DNA from: Bacteroides sp.
Lineage (GTDB): Bacteria; Bacteroidota; Bacteroidia; Bacteroidales; Bacteroidaceae
DNA length: 47,241 nt
Direction: 5' to 3'
Assembly (NCBI GenBank): GCA_019416685.1
Contig: DXWV01000022.1
Span: 38,602 to 85,842 of the forward strand
Below are positions 1-7,997 of this stretch, piece after piece; the stretch's first letter is position 1; each line of letters begins with the position of its first letter. A program made the translations under genes and the position numbers. The notes below the pieces were generated by a model. The model saw only the letters and a list, made by a program, of their open reading frames with translations, was not told the DNA's origin and searched no databases.

Positions 1-259
1 TATCGAAGGTAACAAAGAACGTGTACAGTTGTACCGTGGTGTTGTTATCAAAATCTCCGGTCACGGAGACAAGAAACGTTTTACAGTACGTAAAATGTCA
101 GGAACTATAGGTGTAGAAAGAATTTTCCCGATTGAGTCACCGGCTATCGATAGCATTGAAGTGAACAAGATAGGTAAAGTTCGTCGCGCTAAACTGTATT
201 ATCTGCGTGCACTTACCGGTAAAAAAGCAAGAATCAAAGAAAAAAGAGTTAACGGTTAA
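1..259 (+). CDS. rplS: 50S ribosomal protein L19, 3' part (5' end outside window)
   Basis: The reading frame is open from base 2 and ends at TAA 257-259, giving the last 86 residues of L19. The visible part contains the family's conserved core: EGNKERVQLYRGVVIKI, then the RKMSGTIGVERIFP loop, SPAIDSIEV, and the basic C-terminus KLYYLRALTGKKARIKE. L19 sits at the 30S-50S interface of the ribosome. The gene continues upstream of the window, so its start cannot be judged; the TTG at 29 is an internal Leu codon, not a start. A strong terminator follows within 25 nt, so this is the end of its transcription unit. Confidence 0.95.
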   Translation, partial: IEGNKERVQLYRGVVIKISGHGDKKRFTVRKMSGTIGVERIFPIESPAIDSIEVNKIGKVRRAKLYYLRALTGKKARIKEKRVNG

Positions 260-283
260 TTCCGTAACCTTTCGATTCGAGAT

Positions 284-321
284 AAAAAAGAGAGAATTCT
301 ACAAGGAATTTTCTCTTTTTT
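284..321 (+). terminator. Rho-independent terminator of rplS
   Basis: A 16-nt arm at 284-299 pairs with 306-321 with one wobble (AAAAAAGAGAGAATTC against GAATTTTCTCTTTTTT), with a 6-nt loop and a T-run inside the right arm. It starts 25 nt after the rplS stop. Confidence 0.85.
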
Positions 322-430
322 ATTGTAGCATTTATCAGGAAATATCCAAATGAACCGATTCTAAATCAGATAGAGATTTTTGTTTGCATTATTATTAACA
401 TTCCTGACGAACCTATTTAAAACATAGTAA

Positions 431-511
431 AAGTACGTATTTTTAAGCAACAAAAATACGTACTTAACACACTGTTAATATGCATATTAACGATGCATTA
501 AATACGTACTT
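431..511. repeat. TACGTA palindrome cluster
   Basis: A perfect 14-bp inverted repeat (AAGTACGTATTTTT at 431-444, AAAAATACGTACTT at 452-465, 7-nt loop) is followed by a perfect 18-bp palindrome GTTAATATGCATATTAAC at 474-491, then a third copy of the 11-mer AATACGTACTT at 501-511. It lies between the convergent rplS and the LamG gene. The first hairpin could act as a terminator for the leftward gene, but its T-run is short. Apart from this cluster nothing gene-like is seen in 322-578. Confidence 0.7.
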
Positions 512-578
512 TAAATTGGTATATATACGGTTGAAAGGACTATTACTCAATATATGAATCTTTCAAAAATAATGTAGC

Positions 579-1886
579 TTATCTTTTAATAAACTTCACT
601 GTTTTGACCATATTCCCGATAGATACTTTTGCCAGATAATAACCATCTGCCAGGCCCGAAATATTTGTTTCCGGTACAGCCGAGGTTCTAACGTAATTTC
701 CGGTAATATCGTAAATATCAAGTTTATCTCCTGCATTCATTCCATCAACATAAAGCATACCTGATTCGTAACGAACAACAATTGCTTCTATTGAAGTACC
801 GTTAATAGAAGTGGGCTTAGCAAAGGATACTGTAATAACCATATCTTCAGTTACAGTATAAGTACTTCCCGTAAGTGGTGTATCGTTTACCTTCAGATAA
901 GCCAGCACATATCCAGAAGCCGGAGTAGCCGTAATGGTAAGTTCCGTTCCTTCTTCAATTTGGTTTGCGCCACTCACTAATGGCGTACTTCCATTCATTA
1001 CAGTCAATGTTCCGTTGGCTACTTCCGCCGGTAGTGTAACAGTATGTTTTATAGTAGCAGCCGGACGTCCTTCCACAAAAGTCACAGCAGTTGTAGCTGC
1101 ATTTACAGAAGTATACCATCCCCGGTTCGTAACAGTTAGTTCCGAGTATTCTGCATTACATGCTCCACCAGTTCCTTTATTACTAAAAACGCCATTGGCT
1201 TCTGTTCCGTCAAAACTGTAACGACAAATCAAGTCATCTGGAGTATTGCTTTGCTCCATAGAACTTTTAATTTCTTCAGCCGAAAGAACTTTATTCCAAA
1301 GTTGAATTTCACTTACTGCACCTTCGAATCCCTGATTTCCAATAAAAAACACAGAAGCATCGGGTAATAATCCGGCTCCCTGATTGCCTTTAAATTTATC
1401 TTCTGCAACTAAAATTCCGTTTTTGTACAAGGATATTTTATTATTAATATTACTAATAACTATAGTTACAAATGCCCATTCGCCAACAGAAATAGTTTCG
1501 TCCGTCACTTTTGTAATAGCATCTTCGTCAGGGAAACCGCCATCATTCTTTGTTCTGCTAAAAAGCTCGAGCTTTCCGTCCTTGAATCTGACGCAGAAGC
1601 TGGGCGCCGGTGTCCAGTGTTCAGCTTGAACGAGTCCCATAATATGCCCACTCTGATTAATTGGTTTTACCCATGCAGACATAGTAAATTCACGCGTACG
1701 GTTATCGTTGTCTGAAGAACCGACTACATGTTCTCCCAAAAGTTTATCATCAAAGCGAATTGCATAAGAAGTACCGGAACCATTAGACAAACTTGTAGGT
1801 TCTATTTTAACTGCATTTTCACTTGCTCCCATTTGTAGGAAAGGAAAGCACATCGCCAATAAAAAGAATAGAAAATGTTTTCTCAT
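579..1886 (-). CDS. Secreted LamG-domain protein with C-terminal sorting-type tail
   Basis: The 435-aa protein begins with a signal peptide (MRKHFLFFLLAMCFPFLQMGA). The start at 1886 is preferred over the ATG at 1913 because it begins exactly at the signal peptide and sits 44 nt from the upstream promoter element, the same spacing as in fecR. A LamG/concanavalin-like sandwich fills roughly residues 40-230 (FTMSAWVKP, WAFVTIVI, ISLYKNG, EIQLWNKVLSAEEI). A beta-rich InlB-B-like repeat follows at about 265-340 (GTELTITATPASGYVL). The last 85 residues (YESGMLYVDG, KLDIYDITGNYVRT, ISGLADGYYLAKV, KTVKFIKR) resemble Por-secretion or type A sorting tails. No catalytic domain is visible, so a role in glycan or glycoprotein binding beside the GH85 enzyme is inferred. 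It is separated from the GH85 gene by a terminator and has its own promoter element. Confidence 0.8.
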   Translation of the reverse strand: MRKHFLFFLLAMCFPFLQMGASENAVKIEPTSLSNGSGTSYAIRFDDKLLGEHVVGSSDNDNRTREFTMSAWVKPINQSGHIMGLVQAEHWTPAPSFCVRFKDGKLELFSRTKNDGGFPDEDAITKVTDETISVGEWAFVTIVISNINNKISLYKNGILVAEDKFKGNQGAGLLPDASVFFIGNQGFEGAVSEIQLWNKVLSAEEIKSSMEQSNTPDDLICRYSFDGTEANGVFSNKGTGGACNAEYSELTVTNRGWYTSVNAATTAVTFVEGRPAATIKHTVTLPAEVANGTLTVMNGSTPLVSGANQIEEGTELTITATPASGYVLAYLKVNDTPLTGSTYTVTEDMVITVSFAKPTSINGTSIEAIVVRYESGMLYVDGMNAGDKLDIYDITGNYVRTSAVPETNISGLADGYYLAKVSIGNMVKTVKFIKR

Positions 1887-1930
1887 AATAACTAATTTTT
1901 TAAAATTAAACAAAATACTGCTTGTATCTA

Positions 1931-1960
1931 TAAAGCAGATAAAAAGAAAGTATCCCTAGT
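1931..1960 (-). promoter_or_regulatory. Putative ECF-sigma promoter of the LamG gene
   Basis: Read on the minus strand this is ACTAGGGATA, nine bases, then TATCTGCTTTA, ending 44 nt before the start codon at 1886. The same 30-nt element with identical spacing stands before fecR at 12652-12681. Both copies have a long A/T-tract just upstream. No TAnnTTTG box is present at the usual place. Assignment to the locus's ECF sigma factor is an inference from position and conservation. Confidence 0.55.
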
Positions 1961-2132
1961 AAAAAAGTTTTTTTTCATTCTTCTATTTTAAGCTTAAAAT
2001 CATAAAAGTCTATCTAAAGTCAAACATTTAAGCAAATTCTTAATTAAGATTATATCCACAATTACAATAGCTCGTTAAATTCAAAGATTAACAGATAATA
2101 AATAAGAGCAATCGCTACGCAACGTATTTCTC

Positions 2133-2240
2133 ATGCTGAACCAAGGATATACTCGTGTAAGCTCAGAAAGTACAGGGAAAACAATATCAGCATTGGGCCA
2201 TGAATTGCAACGAACAGGTGACTGCAAAAAAGAGATTTAA
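2133..2240 (+). pseudogene. Fragment resembling a serine recombinase N-terminus
   Basis: An isolated 35-codon frame reads MLNQGYTRVSSESTGKTISA and then LGHELQRTGDCKKEI. The pattern GYxRVSS, a gap, ALxxxLxxxGxCKKEI recalls the N-terminal catalytic strand and first helix of resolvase/invertase proteins (GYARVST...QxxALxxxGCxxI). The rest of such a gene is absent: no DR, ERR or C-terminal HTH motif follows. It lies in the 493-base gap between the LamG and GH85 genes. It is likely a decayed insertion remnant, but the match is short and could be chance. Confidence 0.3.
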
Positions 2241-2251
2241 AGTCAAAAAAA

Positions 2252-2293
2252 ATAAAGAGTAAAATCTATTTTAAAATAGATCTTACCCTTTAT
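2252..2293 (-). terminator. Terminator of the susC-susD-GH85 operon
   Basis: Two 21-nt arms (2252-2272 and 2273-2293) pair with two mismatches around a TTTTAAAA centre. On the minus strand the hairpin is followed by a seven-T run (the A-run at 2245-2251). It lies 113 nt after the GH85 stop. Confidence 0.75.
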
Positions 2294-2406
2294 CTTCACG
2301 AGAAAGAAAAGTACTTACCAAACACCACTATATAAAATCAGATAAATCTCTGAATAACTTTTTTTATAAGAGCATTAAAGTTACTTCTTTTACGTTTTCA
2401 TCTATA

Positions 2407-5400
2407 TTATTTCTTAACAAGCTTAAGAGTTCTATACAACTTTCCGTCTTTCATAACCTGAAGTAAGTACATTCCCTGACCTCCTTCTACAGATACATTG
2501 ACTATTTCTCCTTCATTCGCTTTCAGAACAATAGATTTGATCTGGTTCCCCTTTACATCCAGAATATTAACAGAATATTCACCACTTTCAAGGAACTTCA
2601 TATTTACCGATTCTACAAACGGATTAGGATAAACAGACAAGCCGAGTTCTGCATCAAACTTATCGATTCCTGTTCCTCCCTGCACAATTGTGATATATTC
2701 AGCCAAGTTTTCAGAATCTTTTCCCCACAAGTTAGAAATCATTAGTCCAGCATTGAATGTACCAGCTGTTTTATAGGTAACTTTCAACTCTTTTCCATTT
2801 GTTTCTGCTGGTAAGGTAGCTCCTGCAAGATTCCATTCTGGGGCAGTCTTTATTTCAAGAGATCCCGGAATACCCGGATAACCGATATGCTGATTGTCCG
2901 CTGCTTTTTGAACATAAGAAGCACTGGACGTACCTTCGCCGCCACTACCTTCCATCACAACGACTTTTCCTTTTAGATCTCCACCTTTTCCAAGATTTGC
3001 AAAAGTTTCATCTTCCGCTTTATTTTCGAAAGTATAATAAGCTATCAAACCCTCAGGAGCATCTTCATAACCATTCATACAGGCAAGCACCTCTTCATCT
3101 GTCAAAGCTTTGTTCCACACCTGTACTTCATCGATCCAGCCATTAAACCCTGATTTGTAAACGCCACCACCACCGAAGAATATATTCGCAACTGCAGTTT
3201 TATCGATACGGCTGTCAGATGAGTTCTCACGACGAGTAGATGCATTGAAAGTGGTTTCAGCCAGTTTTTTTCCGTTCAGATACATCTTTTGCAATTTATT
3301 TTCCTGTGTCACAACCAAATGGTTCCATACATTAGGCGTAATACTATAGCCGGTGGACATCATATCCTCATTCGGGCTGTCATGAGCAGTCCATCCCATA
3401 GTATTGAATGAAACTTCATTTGCAGCATGCTTTCCCCATTCCGGGCGTATAGTCACCCAAAGATCTCCCCAATTGCTATGGGGCCAGCTATCGGCAATCG
3501 TATTTTTATTGATCAGATTTGTTCCCTGCTTGTCATGCGAATACGACTCTACTTTAAACCATACGGCATAAGAATAAGTCATTGTGGTCTGTGCTTCTCC
3601 CGGTACCATAAACATGTTGGGATCTACGATTTTCAATCCACGTGAAACCCGTCCTTCTCCGTCTTTCGAAGTATAACTGAATTTTACTTCTTTGTCTGTT
3701 TCGGCTTTCTGTATATCAGAAGCAAATGTAAGGATCTGCGGCATAGCTCCTGTAGATTCGGGCGTAATTTGCACGAACCCTCTGGTAATGGATTCATCTC
3801 CTTCGCTATTAGTAATATACAAATCATACAATCCTACTTTCGCAATGGATAGTTCCAATTCGGATGCATTGGAAACACTACCCATACTTGTGCCGGTCAA
3901 CGGGTCTTTAACTTCCCACTTCTGAGCCGGTTTTTGCATGGTATCTTCAAATTTGATAACAAATGATTCATTCGGCTTGATGACAGGCTTATTAATAATA
4001 AGTTTGCTCGAAGGTTCATTATAAGGAATTTCCTGGTATTCAGTCCATGCAATAGCAGAGCCATTTTTTCCATCAGGCGATACGGCACGAACTCCAAAAC
4101 GTCCTTCACGCCCTTCCATACCCGGTACTACCGGCGCATCAATTACATAAGCTGCCCATGAAGGAGTAGCAGTCAACAGTTGTTCAGCTTGTCCTTGCTG
4201 TTGGAAATAAATTTCGTAATACCATGTTCCTACTTCGTCATTATAGGTTTTTACACCACCTGCCTCTTCACGGCTTGCATAACGTACTTTGAAGTCCAGA
4301 GCATTGTAACGTCCACGTAGAATCTCTACTTCCTTGATATCCGGTTTCACCGTTGTAAATGTCTGTCCCGGATTAATGACAGACAGTTCACCAACCAACA
4401 TAGCGTAATCTTCAGGTGTATTTTCAACACTGATACCCAACATAGCCACTACATCGTTGGCCTGCAAACCCAAGTCAGATAATTTAGCGGTAAACGTTGT
4501 CCACTCTCCCTGATTAGCTGCTGCCGGTATGCTAATCTCTTTGTATTGATTGAGAGCATCTCCTTTTGCAACGAAAAGTTTAGCATTCGTACCGGTTCCA
4601 TTCAATGTCTTGTAAGTAATGGAAATCGTATAATCCGGCTGTATATCGAATTTTGTCTTGAAGAGTTTCACACGTGAAAATTCCGTTTTACCGTGAAGTT
4701 TCATACAAGATCCTCCGAACCATGCATCTTCAAATACAAGATCTGCCTTGACCAAACCTTCAACATTTTCTGTTGTTACCACATCCTGACGGTCGGTTAT
4801 CCACCATCTCCATGTAGGCAGGAAGTCTTGCATACCTAAATTGTACCATTTATGATCGAAAACAGTCTTGCCTTCTTTCTTAAATGTTAATCCGTTACCC
4901 AAACTAAAGCGGGTCACAAAAGGAAGCTGCTGAAGAGTGGATTTTGCAGAGATGAATGTAGCCAGACCATGAAATGTTTTCAGATCAGAGTTTGCCAAAG
5001 TGGCATCTTCGCGAACAGAAGGTAATAATCCCGGATTGCGGTATCCTCCGGAGAAAGTCAGTTCCTGCTTCTGCAGATAGGCTTTCTGAATAGCAATGTC
5101 GGAGGTACCGTCATCTGTTGCACTCTGATGTAGCAGACTTTGAGCATGAGCCCCCCAGAAACCGATAGAGATTTTATTATTTAATAGAGCTTTCCAAGGA
5201 GCTTTATAAGCTCTTCCCTGAATGTCGAATCCTGCATAATAATCATAACTGTTACGGTTCAACTTTTCAGCATAAGCCACGGAGTTTTTCAAAAGTCCAT
5301 CAGACCAGTTATAATTGGCAAACATCATATCGGTCACAACTTTTTCACCATTTCCAAACATTTTTTCATTGTGCGATCCTAACCCCCTGTCAAATTGATA

Positions 5401-6147
5401 GCTTCCACCTTCATTTGTTCCGTCATGCCAATGAAGTTGAAAATCCCAACCAATCTCTTTGGCTTTTACATGACAATCGGCAAAGAAATCAATGATATCA
5501 CTCATAAAACCGGTAGTAGACCTAAATTCGGAATTACACCCGAGACCGTCTATCCCATAATATTTCATGATTTCTACCAACTTCCTTGAATTTTTAAACG
5601 TATCATCATCATTCCTTTCAATTAGTTTGCGGAAGTTTCTGGAGTTATCATCGGTACCATATGGGCTCAGATAGGCAGCAAACGGTACAGACAATACACA
5701 GCCCACTTTCACTCCGTTTTTGTGTGCGGCATCGGTCATGCCGGCACTGACACGCACCCAGGGAGCCGTCCAGTTGCCATGAATATCAAGGTATGACCAC
5801 ATACTGAAATTATCTCCTTCAAGGCAATAACGGGGAAGTGCTTTCCACTTTGTGCTGGGATCGTCCAATGGCACCCACAGGCACATCTTACGTCCCGGGT
5901 CTACGTTCTGATGGATGCGATAATCTCCCTCATCGATACGAGCTAACGGACGTACGCGAGAAATATAAAACTGTTCATCCATTTCCGTAACCTCTCCAGG
6001 AGGTATCCCTATCTCCCAGGCATCGAAAATGCTATGCATACTAACGGTAACATCCTTGATATCCAACGGATGTTCCGGTGTGCGTTGTGCCCAAACAGAG
6101 GTTGTGGTGCACAATGCTAAAGCTAACATGGTGGTTAGTTTTTTCAT
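2407..6147 (-). CDS. Secreted GH85 endo-beta-N-acetylglucosaminidase, multidomain
   Basis: GH85 enzymes cut the GlcNAc-beta-1,4-GlcNAc core of N-glycans by substrate-assisted catalysis. This 1246-aa protein has a type I signal peptide (residues 1-20, ending VWAQ, no lipobox). The GH85 domain covers about 30-420: WSYLDIHGNWTAPWV at 117-131, then YYGIDGLGCNSEF at 196-208. The N-x-E pair N205/E207 matches the family's catalytic Asn and Glu. Further family blocks are MMFANYNWSDG and DYYAGFDIQGR. Beta-sandwich/FN3-like regions follow (about 600-800), then a LamG domain (about 850-1040: VWNHLVVTQ, WIDEVQVWNKALTDEEV) and a C-terminal sorting-type tail from about 1165 (VYPNPFVESVNMKF...TLKLVKK). The gene is last in the operon, 42 nt after susD. 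The cell-surface target is inferred to be host or dietary glycoprotein N-glycans. Confidence 0.87.
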   Translation of the reverse strand: MKKLTTMLALALCTTTSVWAQRTPEHPLDIKDVTVSMHSIFDAWEIGIPPGEVTEMDEQFYISRVRPLARIDEGDYRIHQNVDPGRKMCLWVPLDDPSTKWKALPRYCLEGDNFSMWSYLDIHGNWTAPWVRVSAGMTDAAHKNGVKVGCVLSVPFAAYLSPYGTDDNSRNFRKLIERNDDDTFKNSRKLVEIMKYYGIDGLGCNSEFRSTTGFMSDIIDFFADCHVKAKEIGWDFQLHWHDGTNEGGSYQFDRGLGSHNEKMFGNGEKVVTDMMFANYNWSDGLLKNSVAYAEKLNRNSYDYYAGFDIQGRAYKAPWKALLNNKISIGFWGAHAQSLLHQSATDDGTSDIAIQKAYLQKQELTFSGGYRNPGLLPSVREDATLANSDLKTFHGLATFISAKSTLQQLPFVTRFSLGNGLTFKKEGKTVFDHKWYNLGMQDFLPTWRWWITDRQDVVTTENVEGLVKADLVFEDAWFGGSCMKLHGKTEFSRVKLFKTKFDIQPDYTISITYKTLNGTGTNAKLFVAKGDALNQYKEISIPAAANQGEWTTFTAKLSDLGLQANDVVAMLGISVENTPEDYAMLVGELSVINPGQTFTTVKPDIKEVEILRGRYNALDFKVRYASREEAGGVKTYNDEVGTWYYEIYFQQQGQAEQLLTATPSWAAYVIDAPVVPGMEGREGRFGVRAVSPDGKNGSAIAWTEYQEIPYNEPSSKLIINKPVIKPNESFVIKFEDTMQKPAQKWEVKDPLTGTSMGSVSNASELELSIAKVGLYDLYITNSEGDESITRGFVQITPESTGAMPQILTFASDIQKAETDKEVKFSYTSKDGEGRVSRGLKIVDPNMFMVPGEAQTTMTYSYAVWFKVESYSHDKQGTNLINKNTIADSWPHSNWGDLWVTIRPEWGKHAANEVSFNTMGWTAHDSPNEDMMSTGYSITPNVWNHLVVTQENKLQKMYLNGKKLAETTFNASTRRENSSDSRIDKTAVANIFFGGGGVYKSGFNGWIDEVQVWNKALTDEEVLACMNGYEDAPEGLIAYYTFENKAEDETFANLGKGGDLKGKVVVMEGSGGEGTSSASYVQKAADNQHIGYPGIPGSLEIKTAPEWNLAGATLPAETNGKELKVTYKTAGTFNAGLMISNLWGKDSENLAEYITIVQGGTGIDKFDAELGLSVYPNPFVESVNMKFLESGEYSVNILDVKGNQIKSIVLKANEGEIVNVSVEGGQGMYLLQVMKDGKLYRTLKLVKK

Positions 6148-6189
6148 AATACTTAGTTTTTAATGAATATAAAATTTTAATAAAGGATT

Positions 6190-7956
6190 TTAAAAATTAG
6201 GAGCTTCCGTATCCCACCAAAGGCGGGTAGCCTGTTTGTCTTCTCCTCCCAGCGCATCAAGGCCACTTGTAATAATGTCCTGCTGTACGGCTTCATTTTC
6301 CGTACCGGGGAAAGGCATTCTTCTGATCAAGTCTCCTTGTTGCAGGCTTCCGTCTCCATCTTCCACGTTGAGTACCGGAAAAATCTTAGGATAGCCCGTA
6401 CGACGCATATCACTCCATCCTTCAAACGAATACGGGAAATTGGCTATGTATTTTTGGGTGATAATTTTTTCCAGTTTTGTTTCCAGATCGTCCCCTTCAT
6501 TCCATTTTACACCAATCCGGGTGACACTTTCAATATCGTTGTTCGAATCCATGGGATCTTCATATTTGTATTTCACCGCATTTTCCAATCCCATGTATTT
6601 GTCTACTATACTATTATATTCCATATCGTAACCCAAATCACCTGCAAACGCATTCCGTATACCCGCCTCATAAAATGATTTTGCTGTACCTCCCATATTC
6701 CATTGACGTAATGCACCTTCAGCTCTCAGAAACTGTACTTCGGAAAGTTTCATCAATCCCAACATACTATTTTGGATAGCATTGCCAGACACACGCGAAA
6801 AAGCGGTTCGTGGATTAGCTTCGCTACTCTGACCAGCCAGCATACGTATACCAGCCCGTAAACCAACGATTTTACTTCCCGCTGTCAGTACTTTATCAGG
6901 ATTTTTATTGTCTACCAGGCTGCTTGAGTTGGGAAGGCATATGAAATCCAAATAAGGATGTTCAAGGCTTCTTAACATGCTTTCAAACGATGCATTCAGT
7001 CGTGAGTCATTCCACGTTTCTGATATCATAGCAAGCGGATGTTCAAAACCTACTTTATTGGCCGACAAACCGACTTGTTGATTCTCATTCTCTATAACAC
7101 CGGCCTGAACAGCCTCCTCTGCCCACTGTTTTGCTTTTTGAGGAAGAATCTTAACTACCCGCATGGCTATACGAAGCTTCAGCGAGTTAGCAAAACGCAT
7201 CCATGTATCTATTTTCTGATCGGTCAACAGGTCATAGTCTCTCAGCAATCTGTTCACTCTCGTTTTATACCATTCCGGACGCGATTCATAACTACGGAAA
7301 CAAGCGGAAATTGTATCAATGTTATCTACAATCGTATAATAAATATCTTGTAGCGGAGTATAAGTATATGGATGCTCTTGCTTATTCTCCTTATAATTTA
7401 TATAAGGAAACGGTCCGTATATATCGGCTATTTCCTGAGAAGCATAATTGTAAAGAAGCAGGCTGATAGCTTTCATTTCCGGAATAGAGTCTATATCCGG
7501 ATGATTCATAAGAGGTGCCAATCCGTTTTTAACTGTCAGGAATGAGCCGTTGGAAGCACTATTGAAAGCTTCACTGTTGTAATAAGTAGACACCATGCGT
7601 CCGTCAAAATTTTGAGGAAGACAGAAATAACCGGCATAATTATCAACAGTCAGATTGAACTGGAACTGGTAAGCATGAGCTCCGGGAGGATTTCCATCTT
7701 TACCTCCGCGCATGGCAAACTCACAGGTCAGCATAGTTCCGAATGGTTGTTTCAGTTTGGTAAGCGCCTGGGTGAAACCTTCTTCACTGATTTCTCTATG
7801 ATAATCTATTTTATCAGCGGCACCGTAGTGTATCTCAGGATCACCTACTTCTTGCAACCCTGTATTTTCTGCCCCGGGAACATCGAAGTCAAAACATGAT
7901 TGTAAACCGATCATGCAAATGGCCAAGCAAAAATAGTTTATAAATATCGTTTTCAT
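6190..7956 (-). CDS. SusD-like surface glycan-binding lipoprotein
   Basis: The protein is a SusD/RagB-family lipoprotein of 588 aa from the chosen start. MKTIFINYFCLAICMIGLQSC is a lipoprotein signal with Cys21 as the lipidated residue. Choosing 7956 rather than 7983 removes nine residues that precede this signal. SusD family features are the TPR-like helical body, late blocks such as KYIANFPYSFEGWSDMRRTGYP, and the RRMPFPGTENE segment near the C-terminus. SusD lids the SusC barrel and captures oligosaccharide, here probably the oligosaccharide released by the GH85 enzyme encoded next. It begins 41 nt after the susC stop, in the same operon. The sequence belongs to the SusD-like SusD_2 branch (DUF-type variants), but the exact sub-branch is uncertain. 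Confidence 0.9.
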   Translation of the reverse strand: MKTIFINYFCLAICMIGLQSCFDFDVPGAENTGLQEVGDPEIHYGAADKIDYHREISEEGFTQALTKLKQPFGTMLTCEFAMRGGKDGNPPGAHAYQFQFNLTVDNYAGYFCLPQNFDGRMVSTYYNSEAFNSASNGSFLTVKNGLAPLMNHPDIDSIPEMKAISLLLYNYASQEIADIYGPFPYINYKENKQEHPYTYTPLQDIYYTIVDNIDTISACFRSYESRPEWYKTRVNRLLRDYDLLTDQKIDTWMRFANSLKLRIAMRVVKILPQKAKQWAEEAVQAGVIENENQQVGLSANKVGFEHPLAMISETWNDSRLNASFESMLRSLEHPYLDFICLPNSSSLVDNKNPDKVLTAGSKIVGLRAGIRMLAGQSSEANPRTAFSRVSGNAIQNSMLGLMKLSEVQFLRAEGALRQWNMGGTAKSFYEAGIRNAFAGDLGYDMEYNSIVDKYMGLENAVKYKYEDPMDSNNDIESVTRIGVKWNEGDDLETKLEKIITQKYIANFPYSFEGWSDMRRTGYPKIFPVLNVEDGDGSLQQGDLIRRMPFPGTENEAVQQDIITSGLDALGGEDKQATRLWWDTEAPNF

Positions 7957-7997
7957 GATTGTTTCTATTTTTATATGTCTCATATATGAATGTCTAT

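Noticed and set aside
1..28. A start of the L19 gene at base 29
   Set aside because: The base-29 codon is TTG (Leu) within a frame open to the window edge; the gene is cut, not short.
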